Below are positions 34,611 to 46,752 of a DNA stretch of 64,000 nt, piece by piece (the first letter of the stretch is position 1; every line of letters begins with the position of its first letter). The notes beneath the pieces are model-generated. The model did not search any database and was not told where the DNA came from. It saw only the letters and a list, made by a program, of their open reading frames with translations. Source of the DNA: Chrysomallon squamiferum. Lineage: Eukaryota; Mollusca; Gastropoda; Neomphalida; Peltospiridae. Position numbers and translations under genes: made by a program. The stretch is taken from contig CM022676.1 of the NCBI GenBank assembly GCA_012295275.1, forward strand, positions 16,924,771 through 16,988,770. Direction: 5' to 3'.

Positions 34611-36134
34611 ATGAAGGGAGTCGCTTTTCAGTTTGTCTTAGCGTTTCTTTGTCTGCTATTAGCGTTGGCCCAGTCTGTGCAGGTGTCTGACTCAGATGTT
34701 GAGACTGTCGAGTCGAAGAGAAGCCACTCAGGACAGAATCACGGCTTTGATCTGAAGTCGCTTTTTAAACGAGATATCATCCACTCGAGTAAATTAGGAA
34801 ATAAAATAGTCCAGCCGAAACTGGGTGAGTTTGTTTTATTTCCTTTTCCTGTAAAACAACATAATCATTATTATCATCATCATCTTCATCATCATTATCA
34901 CCATCTTTATCATCATCACCATCATCATCATCATTATCATCAGCATATATAATTTTTGAAAGTCTTCTCCAGCTGTCGTTAATCTGTCATTGAAAATATA
35001 GTGTCTAATTCGGATATGCATTTTATTTATGTTTTTGTTATTATATATCTGTAGTGCATTCTTCTCTGTACTGTTTCCTATAGTTTATGATAATCAAATC
35101 ATTTTATTGTACACTTCGGACTTCGGGTGTAAATTCCTGAATTAAAAAAAAAAAAAAAAAAAGTTATATAATACTTAGTTTTGTCAACAATTTTGCAAGG
35201 ACGATCACTTCTGAAAAAAAATGACGGCAGTTTTTATGTAATTAGGCTACAATGTGACATGAAATGACCGCCATTCTTTGAAAGCTTAACAAATAATGAT
35301 GACATACATCTTGTAGTTACTATATTGAGCTAAATGAACAATATTATTAATAAAGATTTAGCTATGAAGGGTTCACGATAGGCTGGAAAAATAGGGAGGA
35401 GTCACTTCTGTCTCTAGACACAAGTGACACTTTGTAAAAGAAAAATGAGACAATAAGACATAACCAAGCATTTGTCACAAACATAAAATTAAATATCTAC
35501 ATGTATACATGTTCTGTATCTAATAAAACAGGGACTTTAACAACATATTTTATACACATTCATGGCATAAGTGATAAAATGATTTAAGAAAAGTTTTATT
35601 CTTATGTTTGTTTAATACTACTGGTAGCCTACTTTCTCAAGTCTTCACCTCTGCGTACTGGGTTTCTTAATTCTAATCTTTACCATGTCATTCTCTTCAG
35701 TCCTTCTCAATTAAAGTTCAATACCTGTGTTGATTCACACAATTTAAAAAAAAAAAAAAAAAAAAAAGAAAATTCTTGCAGTTTTATTGATTGTCAATTA
35801 TAATTTCGGTGAAAAATAAAAGGAATATATAGTAGTATTTTTGCAGTGTTATTACTAAATATAATTTAATAATAATAATACTAATAATAATAAATAAATA
35901 AATATAAATATTGTTTTTTAAAAAGTTTTCTATAAAATGGTGAACATTTAATAATAATAATCGGCAAATCAACGTGTAATCAGCGGCAAAATAGATATTT
36001 AATAAATTTGTAATAAAAAAATATCCAATTTTTTTTGTCGTTTTGTATATAACGGCAAATAATAATGTAATGAAAACAAAGCTCATTTTCCCAAAGGGAA
36101 TCCGGTGTTGAAAAGTCCACGCTCTCTCTCTCTC

Positions 36135-36198
<64 letters not shown>

Positions 36199-36278
36199 CA
36201 AATTTAAACTCTCTCTGTGTGCGTTTATTAATAAGACAAAACATCAATTAATTATTATCATTATATTATTTATTTATT

Positions 36279-36321
<43 letters not shown>

Positions 36322-36973
36322 GCATATATTAATATATATATATATATTTTTTTTTTATTTGTATTATTATTTTTTTTTCACGTGAAGATCTTTGGTCTGT
36401 TAGGAGGCAGGTAGAGAACGAAACTACTAGAAGCAAGAGGCTCCGTTATTTCAGGAAATATATTTGGTGATCCCTTCTTCGCACATTAAAATTCAAAAAG
36501 AAAACATGCAGTGGAAGGCGCATGACAATACAGTACTCTAAACAAGGTGACACACGTCTGCTTCTTTCAGTGTTAAGGTGAAACGGTTTTTTAAATTTAG
36601 AGTGTTCATATTTCAACTTTTCGTTGCGGTTTAAAAAGTGATATTAACAAACACAAATATTCAAATACACGAACAAACACACATAGAGACATGCACATAA
36701 ATTTTGATTTTGTCTTAATATTTTTGTTTTGTTTTTCGTTTTATTTTATATTTTAAAGGTGGTTACTCTGCCGCTTCAAGTGACTACAGTAAACTAAAAG
36801 TGGAGGGTAGCAGGCCAATCAGCGGTAAGAATGGACTCCTAGGATACACGGGGAAAATTGGTGACTGGAAAATTACGGTCCGGAACAAGAGCTCGGGAAA
36901 AAATCCTAAACCAACCCTGTCATTTACGTCAAAGGACGGTAGAACTGTAATAAAAATCAGATACGAAAATTAA
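34611..36973 (+). CDS. Small secreted cationic peptide precursor (two exons)
   Basis: Exon 1 is 34611-34824 (phase-1 donor G/GTGAGT) and exon 2 is 36759-36973 (acceptor TTTTAAAG), giving about 142 residues and a stop. It begins MKGVAFQFVLAFLCLLLALA (signal peptide), then an acidic stretch (SDSDVETVESKR), then SLFKR at about residue 56. Cleavage at this dibasic site would release about 87 residues with many Lys/Arg (about 17 against 6 acidic), no cysteine, and a Gly/Ser-rich then beta-rich C-terminus (GDWKITVRNK, TLSFTSKDGRTVIKIRYEN). I recognise no family. A host-defence or other bioactive peptide is plausible from layout and charge, but that is inference. A TATTTAAA (about 34557) lies 54 bp before the ATG and two AATAAA follow the stop within 60 bp. 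The intron holds poly-A, (CAT)n and (TC)n tracts. Confidence 0.8.
36121..36195. repeat. (TC)n microsatellite in the peptide-gene intron
   Basis: Nearly pure CT dinucleotides, followed by TTTA and TTA tracts to about 36320. Confidence 0.95.
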
Positions 36974-37017
36974 CAAGTATTTCTTTATTCTTGGTTTTAC
37001 TTAAAGAAAAGTTCTTC

Positions 37018-37032
37018 AATAAAAGAAATAAA
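37018..37032 (+). terminator. Polyadenylation signals of the secreted-peptide gene
   Basis: Two AATAAA hexamers, at 37018-37023 and 37027-37032, 45-54 nt after the stop codon. The close pairing to a short 3' UTR is convincing. Confidence 0.7.
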
Positions 37033-37543
37033 TTATGTTTAGAAAATTCCTCTGATGTTACGTTATAGTTATTCTTAGACTCATAACTGAAAGGAGTTTT
37101 AACATTGAAATAGATGGTGGGATGAATTACTTCAATATTAAGACCAGGATTAAGTATGTAGTCAGCATCGTCTGAAGGTATAGGCACAATGGGCGTTGTG
37201 TATGGGGACCCCTGGTCAAGTAACACGTGCAGCCGTATGCGTGTATGTACGAGTATGTACGAGTCCCAGTATGTATGCTGTCAGTGTATGCGTGTATGTA
37301 CGAGTCCCAGTGCTTTCCTTCATCCGGAGCCGATGACGCTGAGAAGATGATCAACGAAAATATCTAGCGACACTGAGACACGTATAGATGAATTGTGTCT
37401 GTTCGCAGCAAAATGTTTAATGCACTTTAAAATGTTCTTCTTTTCCATGCATCTTTTACGAAACACTTGAAGTTCTGAACATTAAGTTTATGCAGACTTA
37501 CCCGTGTTACTCAGTATCGAGCGCTCGATTTCAATCTACCACA

Positions 37544-37715
37544 AGGGAGGTAACCCATATTAATTATTGAATGCGGAAGTTATACCTTAAGTGCTATTTT
37601 GATCGGTTTGCTTGTCACGTTGCATTTAAATCGATCTAATACTTATGATTTCAGAAACAAAATTCCTGACTTTGTCAGCCACGTCATCAAAGTAAGTATA
37701 TTAAATGTTCTTGTT
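37544..37715 (+). repeat. Repeat carrying a 37-bp exon-like core, copy 2
   Basis: About 80% identical to 31520-31690. Core 37655-37691 is preceded by TTATGATTTCAG and followed by AAA/GTAAGT, open as NKIPDFVSHVIK. Length and both splice sites are conserved between copies. A short tandem repeat (GTATGCGTGTATGTACGAGT units) lies just before, at 37229-37310. Confidence 0.7.
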
Positions 37716-40700
37716 ACATATGGTTATTCTTCTGTCTGTCGTGTATACATTTTTTGCTAATAACAGGTTACTTGTAGCGATCCTCGCCTGAACTTACTAA
37801 TTAATATGAATCTTAATAGTAAGTTCTTAACTATCTGTTAAACTAAGTAAGCCAAGAACATAAACAACAAACCAGCGAATAACCTTCGGCCAGATTTAAC
37901 AGTTATTCACATTAGAACTTTTCGTGTAACCGTTTAAAATTAATTTGCGAATATTTAATTTTTTTAATTTATATTTTTTGTAGCTTTGTATATACATTTA
38001 TGAAATTACAGTGTGTTTGTGTGTTTGTGCGTGTGTGTTGTTTTTATATAAAATGAAACACTTATAAATATTTGATTTCTAAAATTATTCATGCATCAGT
38101 GTTTACTTGAAATTAACTTTGTTTGATATATCTATCTACTTATCTGTATTTTCGCATGCATACATACATATAAGGAATACCAGTAATACATTTCTCTATT
38201 AAAAAAAACAGCTAAACAAGCTATAGACTATGCCAGTACTTACTTATAGTAATATCAATAATTAAAGTCTTCTGTAATTTCACTGATCACTTATCCATCT
38301 GTCTGTATATATGTGTAATATATAGATATGCATACACACATGACTGTAAATATATATGCATAAATATAGCTATGTGTCTACATGTATATGTACACTTGTA
38401 AGCACACACATATCTGTTGATGTATGTGTAATGCATAAATGGATATGTATACACAGATTATCTGTGTATAGATGTCTGTATGTATATATATATATATATA
38501 TAGACACACACACACAACACACACATAGTATTTGTGTTTATAGATATATGTATGTATAATATATACACTATCGACTATCTGTGTGTTTGTATGTGTGTGT
38601 GTCTGTATATAGCTGTATGTGTAATTTATATACATCACAGTGTCCATACCTGGTAAGGAGCTTTAAAAATAAACCGACAGCAATCTCTATGAAACAATAA
38701 TTGCATCCATGCACTAGAAACATAAACACAACTCATGTTAATGTATACATTATACCCTATCAGCATAAGAACAGACAATGGCTTACCATACTCTTACATA
38801 AAGACAATGTCATTTGAAAACACTGCTTTCCTGCCTGACTATTGGCTATCACGTCTGTTTTCTTCTGACTACGAAATACCAGTCCTTTTAAAGCAAATCC
38901 ATCACGTTGAAAAATTAGTTGTAAACGTAAAATGTTGTGTGACAGAAAACAAATTAATAAAATAAATTGTTAACATAATCTGAGTTGAAAAATCAACACC
39001 ATACATTATGAGTTACAAACATCTTAGAATTATTTTCATTACATTTACACATATATATTTGTGTGTGTGTCTGTATTTAGCTGTACATATTTGTAAATTT
39101 AGTTAAAAAACTGAATAAAGTTTAAGTAACCTGTATATTGCTGAGGTTGTATTAATTTACAATACAATGACACAATATTTAATATATGTAAAGTAGATGA
39201 TACCACACTTTGATGTAAACGTAATTTACACGTAAATTAAATAACAACTCACTGAGCTGTCTCTACTTAGGAAACAACTGCGAAAACAAGAAAACTCAAA
39301 TATCTGAGTGGTGTAACTGAATAAATGCTGGTTATATTTGATAATTTATGTCTAACAACAGACCATGTTCCTTCAAATTTGTCAATATTTGTTTGTTATC
39401 TATCAGCAGTAAATTTATTATATTCCACTTTCGATAACAAAATCACTACATAAATTAACAACAGGAAGATGGTGAAACAGTAGGTGCATCCCACATTCTG
39501 GCTGCTGTCAGTTCAAATATTCAAAATTAGTTTATATTAAAATTTGCAGTTTTATTTCTTAGAACAAATTTTAATGTTTCTGTTTATTTCTTTTAAGACT
39601 GTTTTAGTTCATGCAGTCAAAGGTTCTAATGTTTTTGGTTGTCCAGATCATCTGATGTGTGTATGCATAGTAAATGAAAAGAAATATTTAAAACAAGGAA
39701 AAACAAAAATAAATATTTATGTAATAATTATTATAGTAGCAATATAGAGCTCTGCTGTATTTAAGAAATAACATTTACCGAGTACAGGTTTCAAAACTTT
39801 GATATATCAGGAAAGTGTATTTACTAGTTTGAGATATCAATATGTCTGCCTCTGTGACTACCTATTTATTTATTGATCAGTTTATCGATCTGTTTCTACA
39901 TCTACATATCTGTATCTGCAGATAATGACAAGAATGTACTACTGAGTGTGTGGGTAAATGTAGGTGCAGATATAGTATTAAACATGTAAACACATGTTGT
40001 TTGTTTTTAAATAAACACTTTTAAACATTTTTGTCCACAGATTCTTCACTTCTACAGATGAACTCATTCAGTAAAGTATGCAACTGCAGACATGTCAGTC
40101 TTGTTATCATGGTAACAGGGTGTTCTGCCTCGTTTTCATTTTTGTCTTTCTCCCTGTTGTGATATGCACCCAGACACTGACACTGACTTTATTTACTTAT
40201 CACAATCATTAATACATATTTATTTACTAGCTGTCGTTGTTTTATCTTTTGTTTATTTCATAAAACTACATAATCTTTGGCTTTCTCTCGGTCTCTTTGC
40301 TTTTTCTGTAGACACTTTTGTTCTCTAAACATACTTTCCCGAAGACAACTGGTAATGTCGACTAACAATGGACAGCCTTTCTCTCAGATACATGAAAAGG
40401 AAATGTTAGGCTAAACAAAAGTCATTATAAGAGACTGATGTTGATGCACTGATTGTGTTCTATCACTTTCTAAGCGTGAATAATTTTATTACATTCACAC
40501 GAAATATCTATTCTCAGCACGACACTAAAAATACTCTCTCTGTGTTTGTCTTTAAAATAAAGCAAATCTCACATTGATTATACTAGTAAAGCGAATACTG
40601 TCCTCCATTGTCAGTAAAAGTAGAACCACAGTTGGTAGAAACAACCTTTACAGCGGACTTTCTTCTGAATTTATTATTCCTTATTGATATATCTTAATAA

Positions 40701-40980
40701 CCTGTTTTTAAAAGTTTATAATCTAATCTTCATTGTTTAATGTGTCAAATCCTCAGTCAAGCAGTCTGTTTTTTGTTTTTATTCAATTGAGATGACAACT
40801 TGTCTTGTCCTTCACCTGTCAGACTTCAAATAAAGTCAAGAGGATGAGTTATGCCGAGGCCTTCACAGAATACAAAAAGTGTCAAGAGGTATGAAGCGAA
40901 TGCAGTCAAAGAAAATGTTGAGGTGCACACTTGAAAGATATTACATATATGTGACTAATTAGTATTAAACAATATTAAAT
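37716..40980. other. Gene-free stretch
   Basis: About 3.3 kb of AT-rich DNA with CA/TA and GTGT tracts (38340-38640). ORFs at 38735-38965 and 39544-39747 have no recognisable similarity or splice context. A short frame with a donor-like end (40851-40898, MSYAEAFTEYKKCQE) is noted but unsupported. Confidence 0.5.
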
Positions 40981-40994
40981 ACATCATGAATATG

Positions 40995-41560
40995 GGGGCC
41001 AGAGTTACTATTTCCAGTACTACTATTATTACTAGCCCTTCTATTTCCAGCACTACTCTTACTATTACTATTTCCAGTACTACTGTTATTACGTTTATCT
41101 AACTTATCTTGATGTTCCCCTTAATTTATCTTAATTACCTGATGACCGACATCACCTGGAACGAGAAAGGAAAGGTCAGTTATCCAACCGGAGCAAGGAT
41201 TTGAACTCCAAGCAGCGAGTGTAGCGACCGTGAACGCTAACCACGACACCATTCGATCAGTGATGACCACCATACGAAAAGAACTTCTAGTCAATCCTGC
41301 GATCGATGTTGTGCAGTCGATTTGGAGTTACCTCCCAACATGGCGATTATCTGTAGATAATGGTAGTAATAATAGTTGTGGAAATATTTGTGGAAATAGA
41401 AGGGCTAGTGATAATAGTAATAATTGTACTGGAAATAATAGAGCTAGTAATACTAGTAATAGTGGAAATATTAGAGCTATTAATAATAGTAGTACTGAAA
41501 AACGTTCTGCTATTAGATTTGTTAGTGTCCATAGTTGTTTGGATAATAATAATTTAATTT
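40995..41560. repeat. Degenerate TAG/TAA minisatellite flanking the viral copy 1
   Basis: 40999-41095 and 41360-41520 consist of diverged units of the type GGAAATAGAAGGGCTAGTAA with TAATAGTAG spacers, in opposite orientations around a tRNA-like segment. The same unit (ACTGGAAAGACTAGGGCTAG) recurs at 43550-43575 beside viral copy 2. Apparent ORFs here are low-complexity. Confidence 0.75.
41190..41252 (-). mobile_element. tRNA-derived SINE-like head
   Basis: On the minus strand GTCGTGGTTAGCG (A box like) is followed about 35 bp later by GGAGTTCAAATCC (B box like), with tRNA spacing. There is no intact acceptor stem or CCA. It sits between two minisatellite blocks. Confidence 0.55.
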
Positions 41561-41570
41561 TTTCACGCAG

Positions 41571-41992
41571 GACTCGAAACCAAATCAGTATCTTTACGTG
41601 CACATCCAACTACAGATGATTGTAAAATCGTGAATGGTTCAATCATCCAATACGATTTACCTGTTGTGGATTCTCCAATCAAGCAGAAACAGGAACGTTC
41701 AATATCACATTTTCGAAGAATGGATACTATTTTCCGTGTAAATTTGATACCATCAATTTGATCGTGACTAAACCAATATAGAAAATCTATCATGCTAGCT
41801 TCAGGTTCAGCCAAATCTAAATCATTTGGAGGTTCCCATGTTCTCAAATAGTCAATAATGGACACTTTCGGATCTACTTTAGAATTCACAATTTCAAGTT
41901 GTAACTTCAAAACTCAGTGAAATGAAATCTGACTCATGATAAAAGTGAACCAACCAAGTGGTTGATTTTCTCCAGGTATTGTACAAATTTTA
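41571..41992 (-). pseudogene. Endogenous parvovirus-like Rep/NS1 fragment, copy 1
   Basis: Minus-strand remnant of the helicase region of a parvovirus-type nonstructural protein. It contains IVSILRKCDIERSCF, then a Walker A GESTTGKS (41653-41676) typical of superfamily-3 helicases, and continues about 30 residues past it before the TAG/TAA-rich boundary. It is nearly identical to 44662-45005 on the plus strand but carries a frameshift/stop near 41913 (CACTGAG against CACAGAG), and truncation at both ends. It is non-functional as it stands. The family replicates single-stranded DNA genomes; here it is a fossil integration. Confidence 0.75.
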
Positions 41993-42224
41993 TTTTTGTT
42001 TTTGTTTTTAATCAAAATCTACAATAAATTAAGAATAAATTCGAAACACCAAAGGGAAATAACTTAACCTTTGTATTCATGGAAGTGGTAAAGGAATTAT
42101 CTCCCACTGTATCAGTAAACACATTTCTTGACTGCTCTATGAAAAGGGTTAAACACGATGTAGTTGTTACACAACATTTACTATGAACAGTCATAATTAA
42201 AGAAGATAATTAAACAACAACAAC

Positions 42225-42263
42225 ATAATAATAATAATAATAACAATATTAATAATAATAATA

Positions 42264-42295
<32 letters not shown>

Positions 42296-42315
42296 CATTA
42301 TTATTACTGTCATTT

Positions 42316-42361
<46 letters not shown>

Positions 42362-42390
42362 TGTCATTATATTTATTATTATTATTATTG

Positions 42391-42421
<31 letters not shown>

Positions 42422-42430
42422 CCTGATTTA
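42225..42430. repeat. (TAA)n/(TTA)n compound microsatellite
   Basis: Triplet repeats that switch strand sense at about 42262, with TGTCAT and TTG interruptions. A small hairpin with GGGAAATAA / TTATCTCCC ends lies just before it (42053-42108) and may be a miniature element. Confidence 0.9.
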
Positions 42431-42739
42431 TTAAAAAAATTACTCTGTAAGGCCGTGTTCTATGATAATAAACTGATGGAGTAGAATAAACTATATGTAG
42501 TATACACCAATATGCAATACTGCTCTTGCCCTTTATACTTATAGAAGGTTGGTTTAGAAAATAATAATAATAATAAGAAACTAAGATGGATAGTGTTAAA
42601 CACAAGGCGGAGATCTGGATACTCCACTTTTAAATATAGCCTCGTAATTGCATGCACGTTTCTTTGTGCGTATGTCTGTGCTTGTGTTTTTATGTGTATA
42701 ATTTAGCACTGACTATTCTTATGTACGTCTACTTAGCCT

Positions 42740-42905
42740 GTAGACAATATTCAGGGAGGCGCTATCACAGGTGGACAAAGTCCAATCATGATTTGTCCAA
42801 CCTCCTCAGATGCCGCTGTCGAGACTCGAACGTATGGCTCTCGTTCGCCCGCACTCCGAAGGGAGACAACGCTATCGTTGAGCCATCAAGCCAAGCTTGA
42901 AAAGG
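42740..42905 (-). mobile_element. tRNA-derived SINE-like element
   Basis: On the minus strand TGGCTCAACGATAGCG (42871-42886, A box like) and ACGTTCGAGTCTC (42821-42833, B box like) are separated by about 40 bp, with a D-loop/variable-loop like GC-rich segment between. GC content is well above the surroundings. The 3' body extends toward about 42740. Confidence 0.6.
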
Positions 42906-43462
42906 TTGCTCAGTAGCCGAGGGTAATCATCGCTTCACACGAAGGACACTGTTTTTTGTTTTCGAAATTTTCGTCTGCATCTAATTTTTTTCTCAAAACC
43001 TGCCAATGGCAAGTATGTGTCGTCTGCTAATTTGTGTGTACGAGTGTGTTTGTGTGTGAGTGGGTTTTATCTATGTAAGTATTTATGCTTGAATATATAT
43101 ATATATGTGTGTGTGTTTATGTATATGTATGTATGTATGTATGTATGCATGTATGTATGTATGCATGTATTTATATATGTATGTATGTATGTATGTATAT
43201 CTGTCAGTGTGCTCGAGGATTTATTCATTGAAAAGTCAGAAGTATATCAGATCTAAATAATAAGCTTCCGTATGACATTTACACAACTAATATTTCTTCT
43301 ATTTTGTTTCTGTTTTCAAACTATTTGCTTTAAATTTTCAATAGTCATGTGTTCTTCAAGAAATCTAGACTATAAAGAGAAGAACTCTTTCTCCATATAA
43401 TTTGTGTTTTTCATTTAAATATAAAACAAAACCGAGATGACAAATCTAAAAGCGATACAGTT

Positions 43463-43735
43463 GTAATAGTAGTAGTCATAGTGGTAGTACGATAGGTAAT
43501 AGTAGTAGTAGCAGTAGCTGCAGCACTATTAACAGTGGTAGTAGTATTAGTAGTACTGGAAAGACTAGGGCTAGTAATAATAGTAATAGTAGTAGTAGCA
43601 GTAGTAGATGCAGTAGTGGTAGTAGTAGTAATAGTAGTGATGGTAGTATTAGGAGTAGTAGTAGTTGTATTTGTAGTAGTAGAAACAGTAATAGTAGTAA
43701 TAACAGTAGTAGTAGGAGTAGTAGTAGTCCATGCA
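43463..43735. repeat. (TAG)n satellite
   Basis: Dense AGT/TAG triplets with interspersed GCAGTAG, TGGTAG and one GACTAGGGCTAGTAA unit shared with 41395-41475. It abuts viral copy 2. Confidence 0.9.
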
Positions 43736-43739
43736 TTAA

Positions 43740-45010
43740 ATGGAACGGCTTACCTCAAGATGTGAGTAAAATCCCAGTTTTGGCTACTAAAGATTTCATC
43801 AGTCGACTGAAGCTGTTTTTGGTATCTGCACCTCCAAAGAATGCACCTGCTGTATTTGAAAGTGGACCGAGGAAAACACTGCTGGTAAATTCATCAACGT
43901 GAAGAAACGTCAAACGACTGTCCATCAAACAATCGTCACATGCACATCGTATGCAGTAAGACCGGTAACGAAGCATCTGTCGGAAACGACCAGCAGTATC
44001 GTGGTATGAAGAAGTTTGCTGAGAAAGTTGGTCTGAGCGTTACCTCTGCCAAAGTCTGCTCTATTCCTGGTCTCCTTCGTTATCTACAACGAAACGATCA
44101 GTACATGTTTATGGGATCTTACGATTTAGCTCTTCCGGTTGAATATGGTGTGGCTTTGTCTAAAGCACCTGTGATTACGCTAGAACAAACTCTAGAAAAT
44201 ATACTACCACCAGAAGAACGATAAAAAGATTTAGAAGAAAAAGACGAATGGAGTAAATGGAGGAAGAACTTTCAGTCTGGTCGAGGAAAACCTGAGACAA
44301 CTGCATCGGATATTCTTGCCCAGTACATCACGTTGAAACTAGAGCATGAAGCGATTCAACAACAACACCGAGAAAAAACACCAGAACCTTTCTCAGAGGA
44401 TGAAATTATTGTAGATGCATCAAGGAATATCCTCTGAACGAAAATCGACAGCTCGATCTGCAGAACAAGTGATCAACGCTATCTATCACCAGAGAAGAGA
44501 AGAGCCGTGTAAGCTGCCGAACGAGAGACTGCTAACAAATTAAAAGTAAGTTCTAAAGGCATGAAAATGACAGAACTAGCTAGTAGATTAATGGTTGTTA
44601 GCGTGGCAACAACCAGAGAACAATTAATTACTTGGGTTAGAAATTACAAACAAGAAGCAAATAAAATGTGTACAATACCTGGAGAAAATCAACCACTTGG
44701 TTGGTTCACTTTTATCATGAGTGAGATTTCATTTCACAGAGTTTTGAAGTTACAACTTGAAATTGTGAATTCTAAAGTAGATCCGAAAGTGTCCATTATT
44801 GACTATTTGAGAACATGGGAACCTCCAAATGATTTAGATTTGGCTGAACCTGAAGCTAGCATGATAGATTTTCTATATTGGTTTAGTCACGATCAAATTG
44901 ATGGTATCAAATTTACACGGAAAATAGTATCCATTCTTCGAAAATGTGATACTGAACGTTCCTGTTTCTGCTTGATTGGAGAATCCACAACAGGTAAATC
45001 GTATTGGAAC
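43740..45010 (+). pseudogene. Endogenous parvovirus-like Rep/NS1 pseudogene, copy 2
   Basis: Longer copy in the order expected of NS1. There is an N-terminal segment (FISRLKLFLVSAPP), then an HUH nuclease motif RHMHIVCS (His codons at 43937 and 43943), then a segment with LRYLQRNDQYMFMG, a linker, and the SF3 helicase start with Walker A GESTTGKS (44978-45001). Breaks seen: a frameshift near 43890 before the HUH motif; an in-frame TAA at 44222-44224 after which the same frame stays open to about 44438; a further frame loss between 44438 and 44561; and loss of homology right after the Walker A motif, where copy 1 continues. GC content is higher than the flanks. Family level (parvovirus or related bidnavirus) is secure from motif order; genus is not. 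Confidence 0.78.
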
Positions 45011-45416
45011 AGTCGCCAAGCAAGGACGTACTTTCTGACGCAGACGGACATTTTGAAACTTGAAGGTATTTTGTATTTTATTGTAATTTAATATATGCCG
45101 TACTATTATTACTTTGCTTAAATCAGATCAGACATATTGAACATGTAAACTATTTTGTCAAGGCTATATTTTTTTTTTGTAAATTGTCTTTAACGATTTT
45201 TATTTTTTTTATTTTTTTTCTACCTAACACACTCGTTTATGGTAAATATCGAAGAATATTTGATGATAACAACACCAACAATAATAAATAAAAAAAAAAA
45301 ATACTCAGAAGAAATAAAAATAATAATGGTATCGTCATTATAATAATAATAATTATTCTATTAGTAGTAGTAGTAGCAGTTGCAATAGCAGTAGTTGTAA
45401 TACTATCGCCTAAATA

Positions 45417-45764
45417 CAGATACCGGACCAATTATCGGGACTCCTTGGGGCCTGAGACATTCCGAATTTCTAGATTTTCAGGTTTTCTCGTGCCGATGCA
45501 TCTAAGTTCGTAAGTATTTAGGCATAAACATTTTATAATTTAAAAAAGAAAAACGAAATAAAGAAAACTGACGATGTACAACTGTGGTGACGCGACACGT
45601 AAACAATGCGGCGAGTGAATGAACACCATGCGGCTTGAAAGAGTAGTTCCAGTCTCGTGAGGAGAATACCCGCGCGCGCAAACTATGAAAATTGCGTCGG
45701 GAAAAAGTTCTGGTTTTCTGGTCTTTCGGGATTTCACGACGCCGGATAACTGGTCCGGTATCTG
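45417..45764. mobile_element. 348-bp TIR element with TA duplication (MITE, Tc1/mariner-pogo type ends)
   Basis: Left end CAGATACCGGACCAATTATC and right end GATAACTGGTCCGGTATCTG are inverted with one mismatch over 20 bp, flanked by TA on both sides (45415-45416, 45765-45766). Subterminal similarity continues (CCGAAA/TTTCGGG, TTTTCTGGT). No transposase. The interior is GC-richer (CCCGCGCGCGC) than the host. TA target site and CAG ends fit the Tc1/mariner/pogo superfamily. Confidence 0.8.
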
Positions 45765-45969
45765 TAGAGTTCAATGTATCGTTTATAGTTTATGCTGTAT
45801 CTGATTACTTCGTTTTACTTTGTGTCATTTTATTTATTTATTTATTTATAGATCCCTGATCTCTGTGATCAACACAAGAGTTAAACAGAGATATCTCGAT
45901 TCTAAGAAATTATCGATCAGAAATTTTTTTCAGGGAAATAACTATTTTCACACTGCAATGTATTTTATA

Positions 45970-46695
45970 TTGTGTTAATTTAATTCAATCTAATGTATTA
46001 TTATTATTATTATTATTATTGTTATTATTACTATTATTATTATTATTTATTTATTTATTTATTTGCTTGTGTTCATCTCAGTCTTTCGTTCTTTCTTCAT
46101 TAGTTTCTTCCTGCTTATCTAACGTTCCTATTGGAATATCACCCAGTGTATAATATGTTATTGTATTGTTTATTTTTATTTTTATTTTAAAATTTTTATG
46201 GCTGTTATTGATATACATATAATAAACAGTATTACAGCGTGAGGCTTTTTAAAGGTATGGTACGTGCCAATAGAAGATGTGAAAATATTATCTCATATAA
46301 TAGTATTATTTTTTATTTACGAGTTTGCTAGTTTGTTCGGTTTATTGGAAATAATTGGGTTGTCTATATCTTCTCTCTTGAAATGATCACAAATATAAAT
46401 AATTTCATATGTTCATGGTTTATTTCTACACTTATGGGCAGAGAGTTTGTTAACAATGAATTTGTCAGATCGTTGTAAATACCACCCGAGTATACCTTTG
46501 TCTTTCTTATATAGCAATGAGACGCTATTTTTATCTGAGCTACATTACAAACAAACGTCACGTGTTACCTTAACTTGATATCCTGGTCATGCAAGCATCG
46601 TCAGAGAAATAAAATAGGTACACGTATATTTAGTGCACTGTAAAATTTATTTCTTCTTCTTATTGTTGTTTTTGCTCTTGTTTATATTATTATTA

Positions 46696-46752
<57 letters not shown>

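Noticed and set aside
38735-38965. ORF with TDNG, resembling an integrase motif
   Set aside because: Only the four-residue string fits; none of the other integrase core motifs are present.
41190-41252. Genuine tRNA gene on the minus strand
   Set aside because: A- and B-box-like blocks exist but no paired acceptor stem or anticodon arm can be drawn, so SINE head is preferred.
41230-41619. 129-codon plus ORF with Asn/Ser repeats
   Set aside because: TAG/TAA minisatellite read in frame, joined to antisense of the viral Rep fragment.
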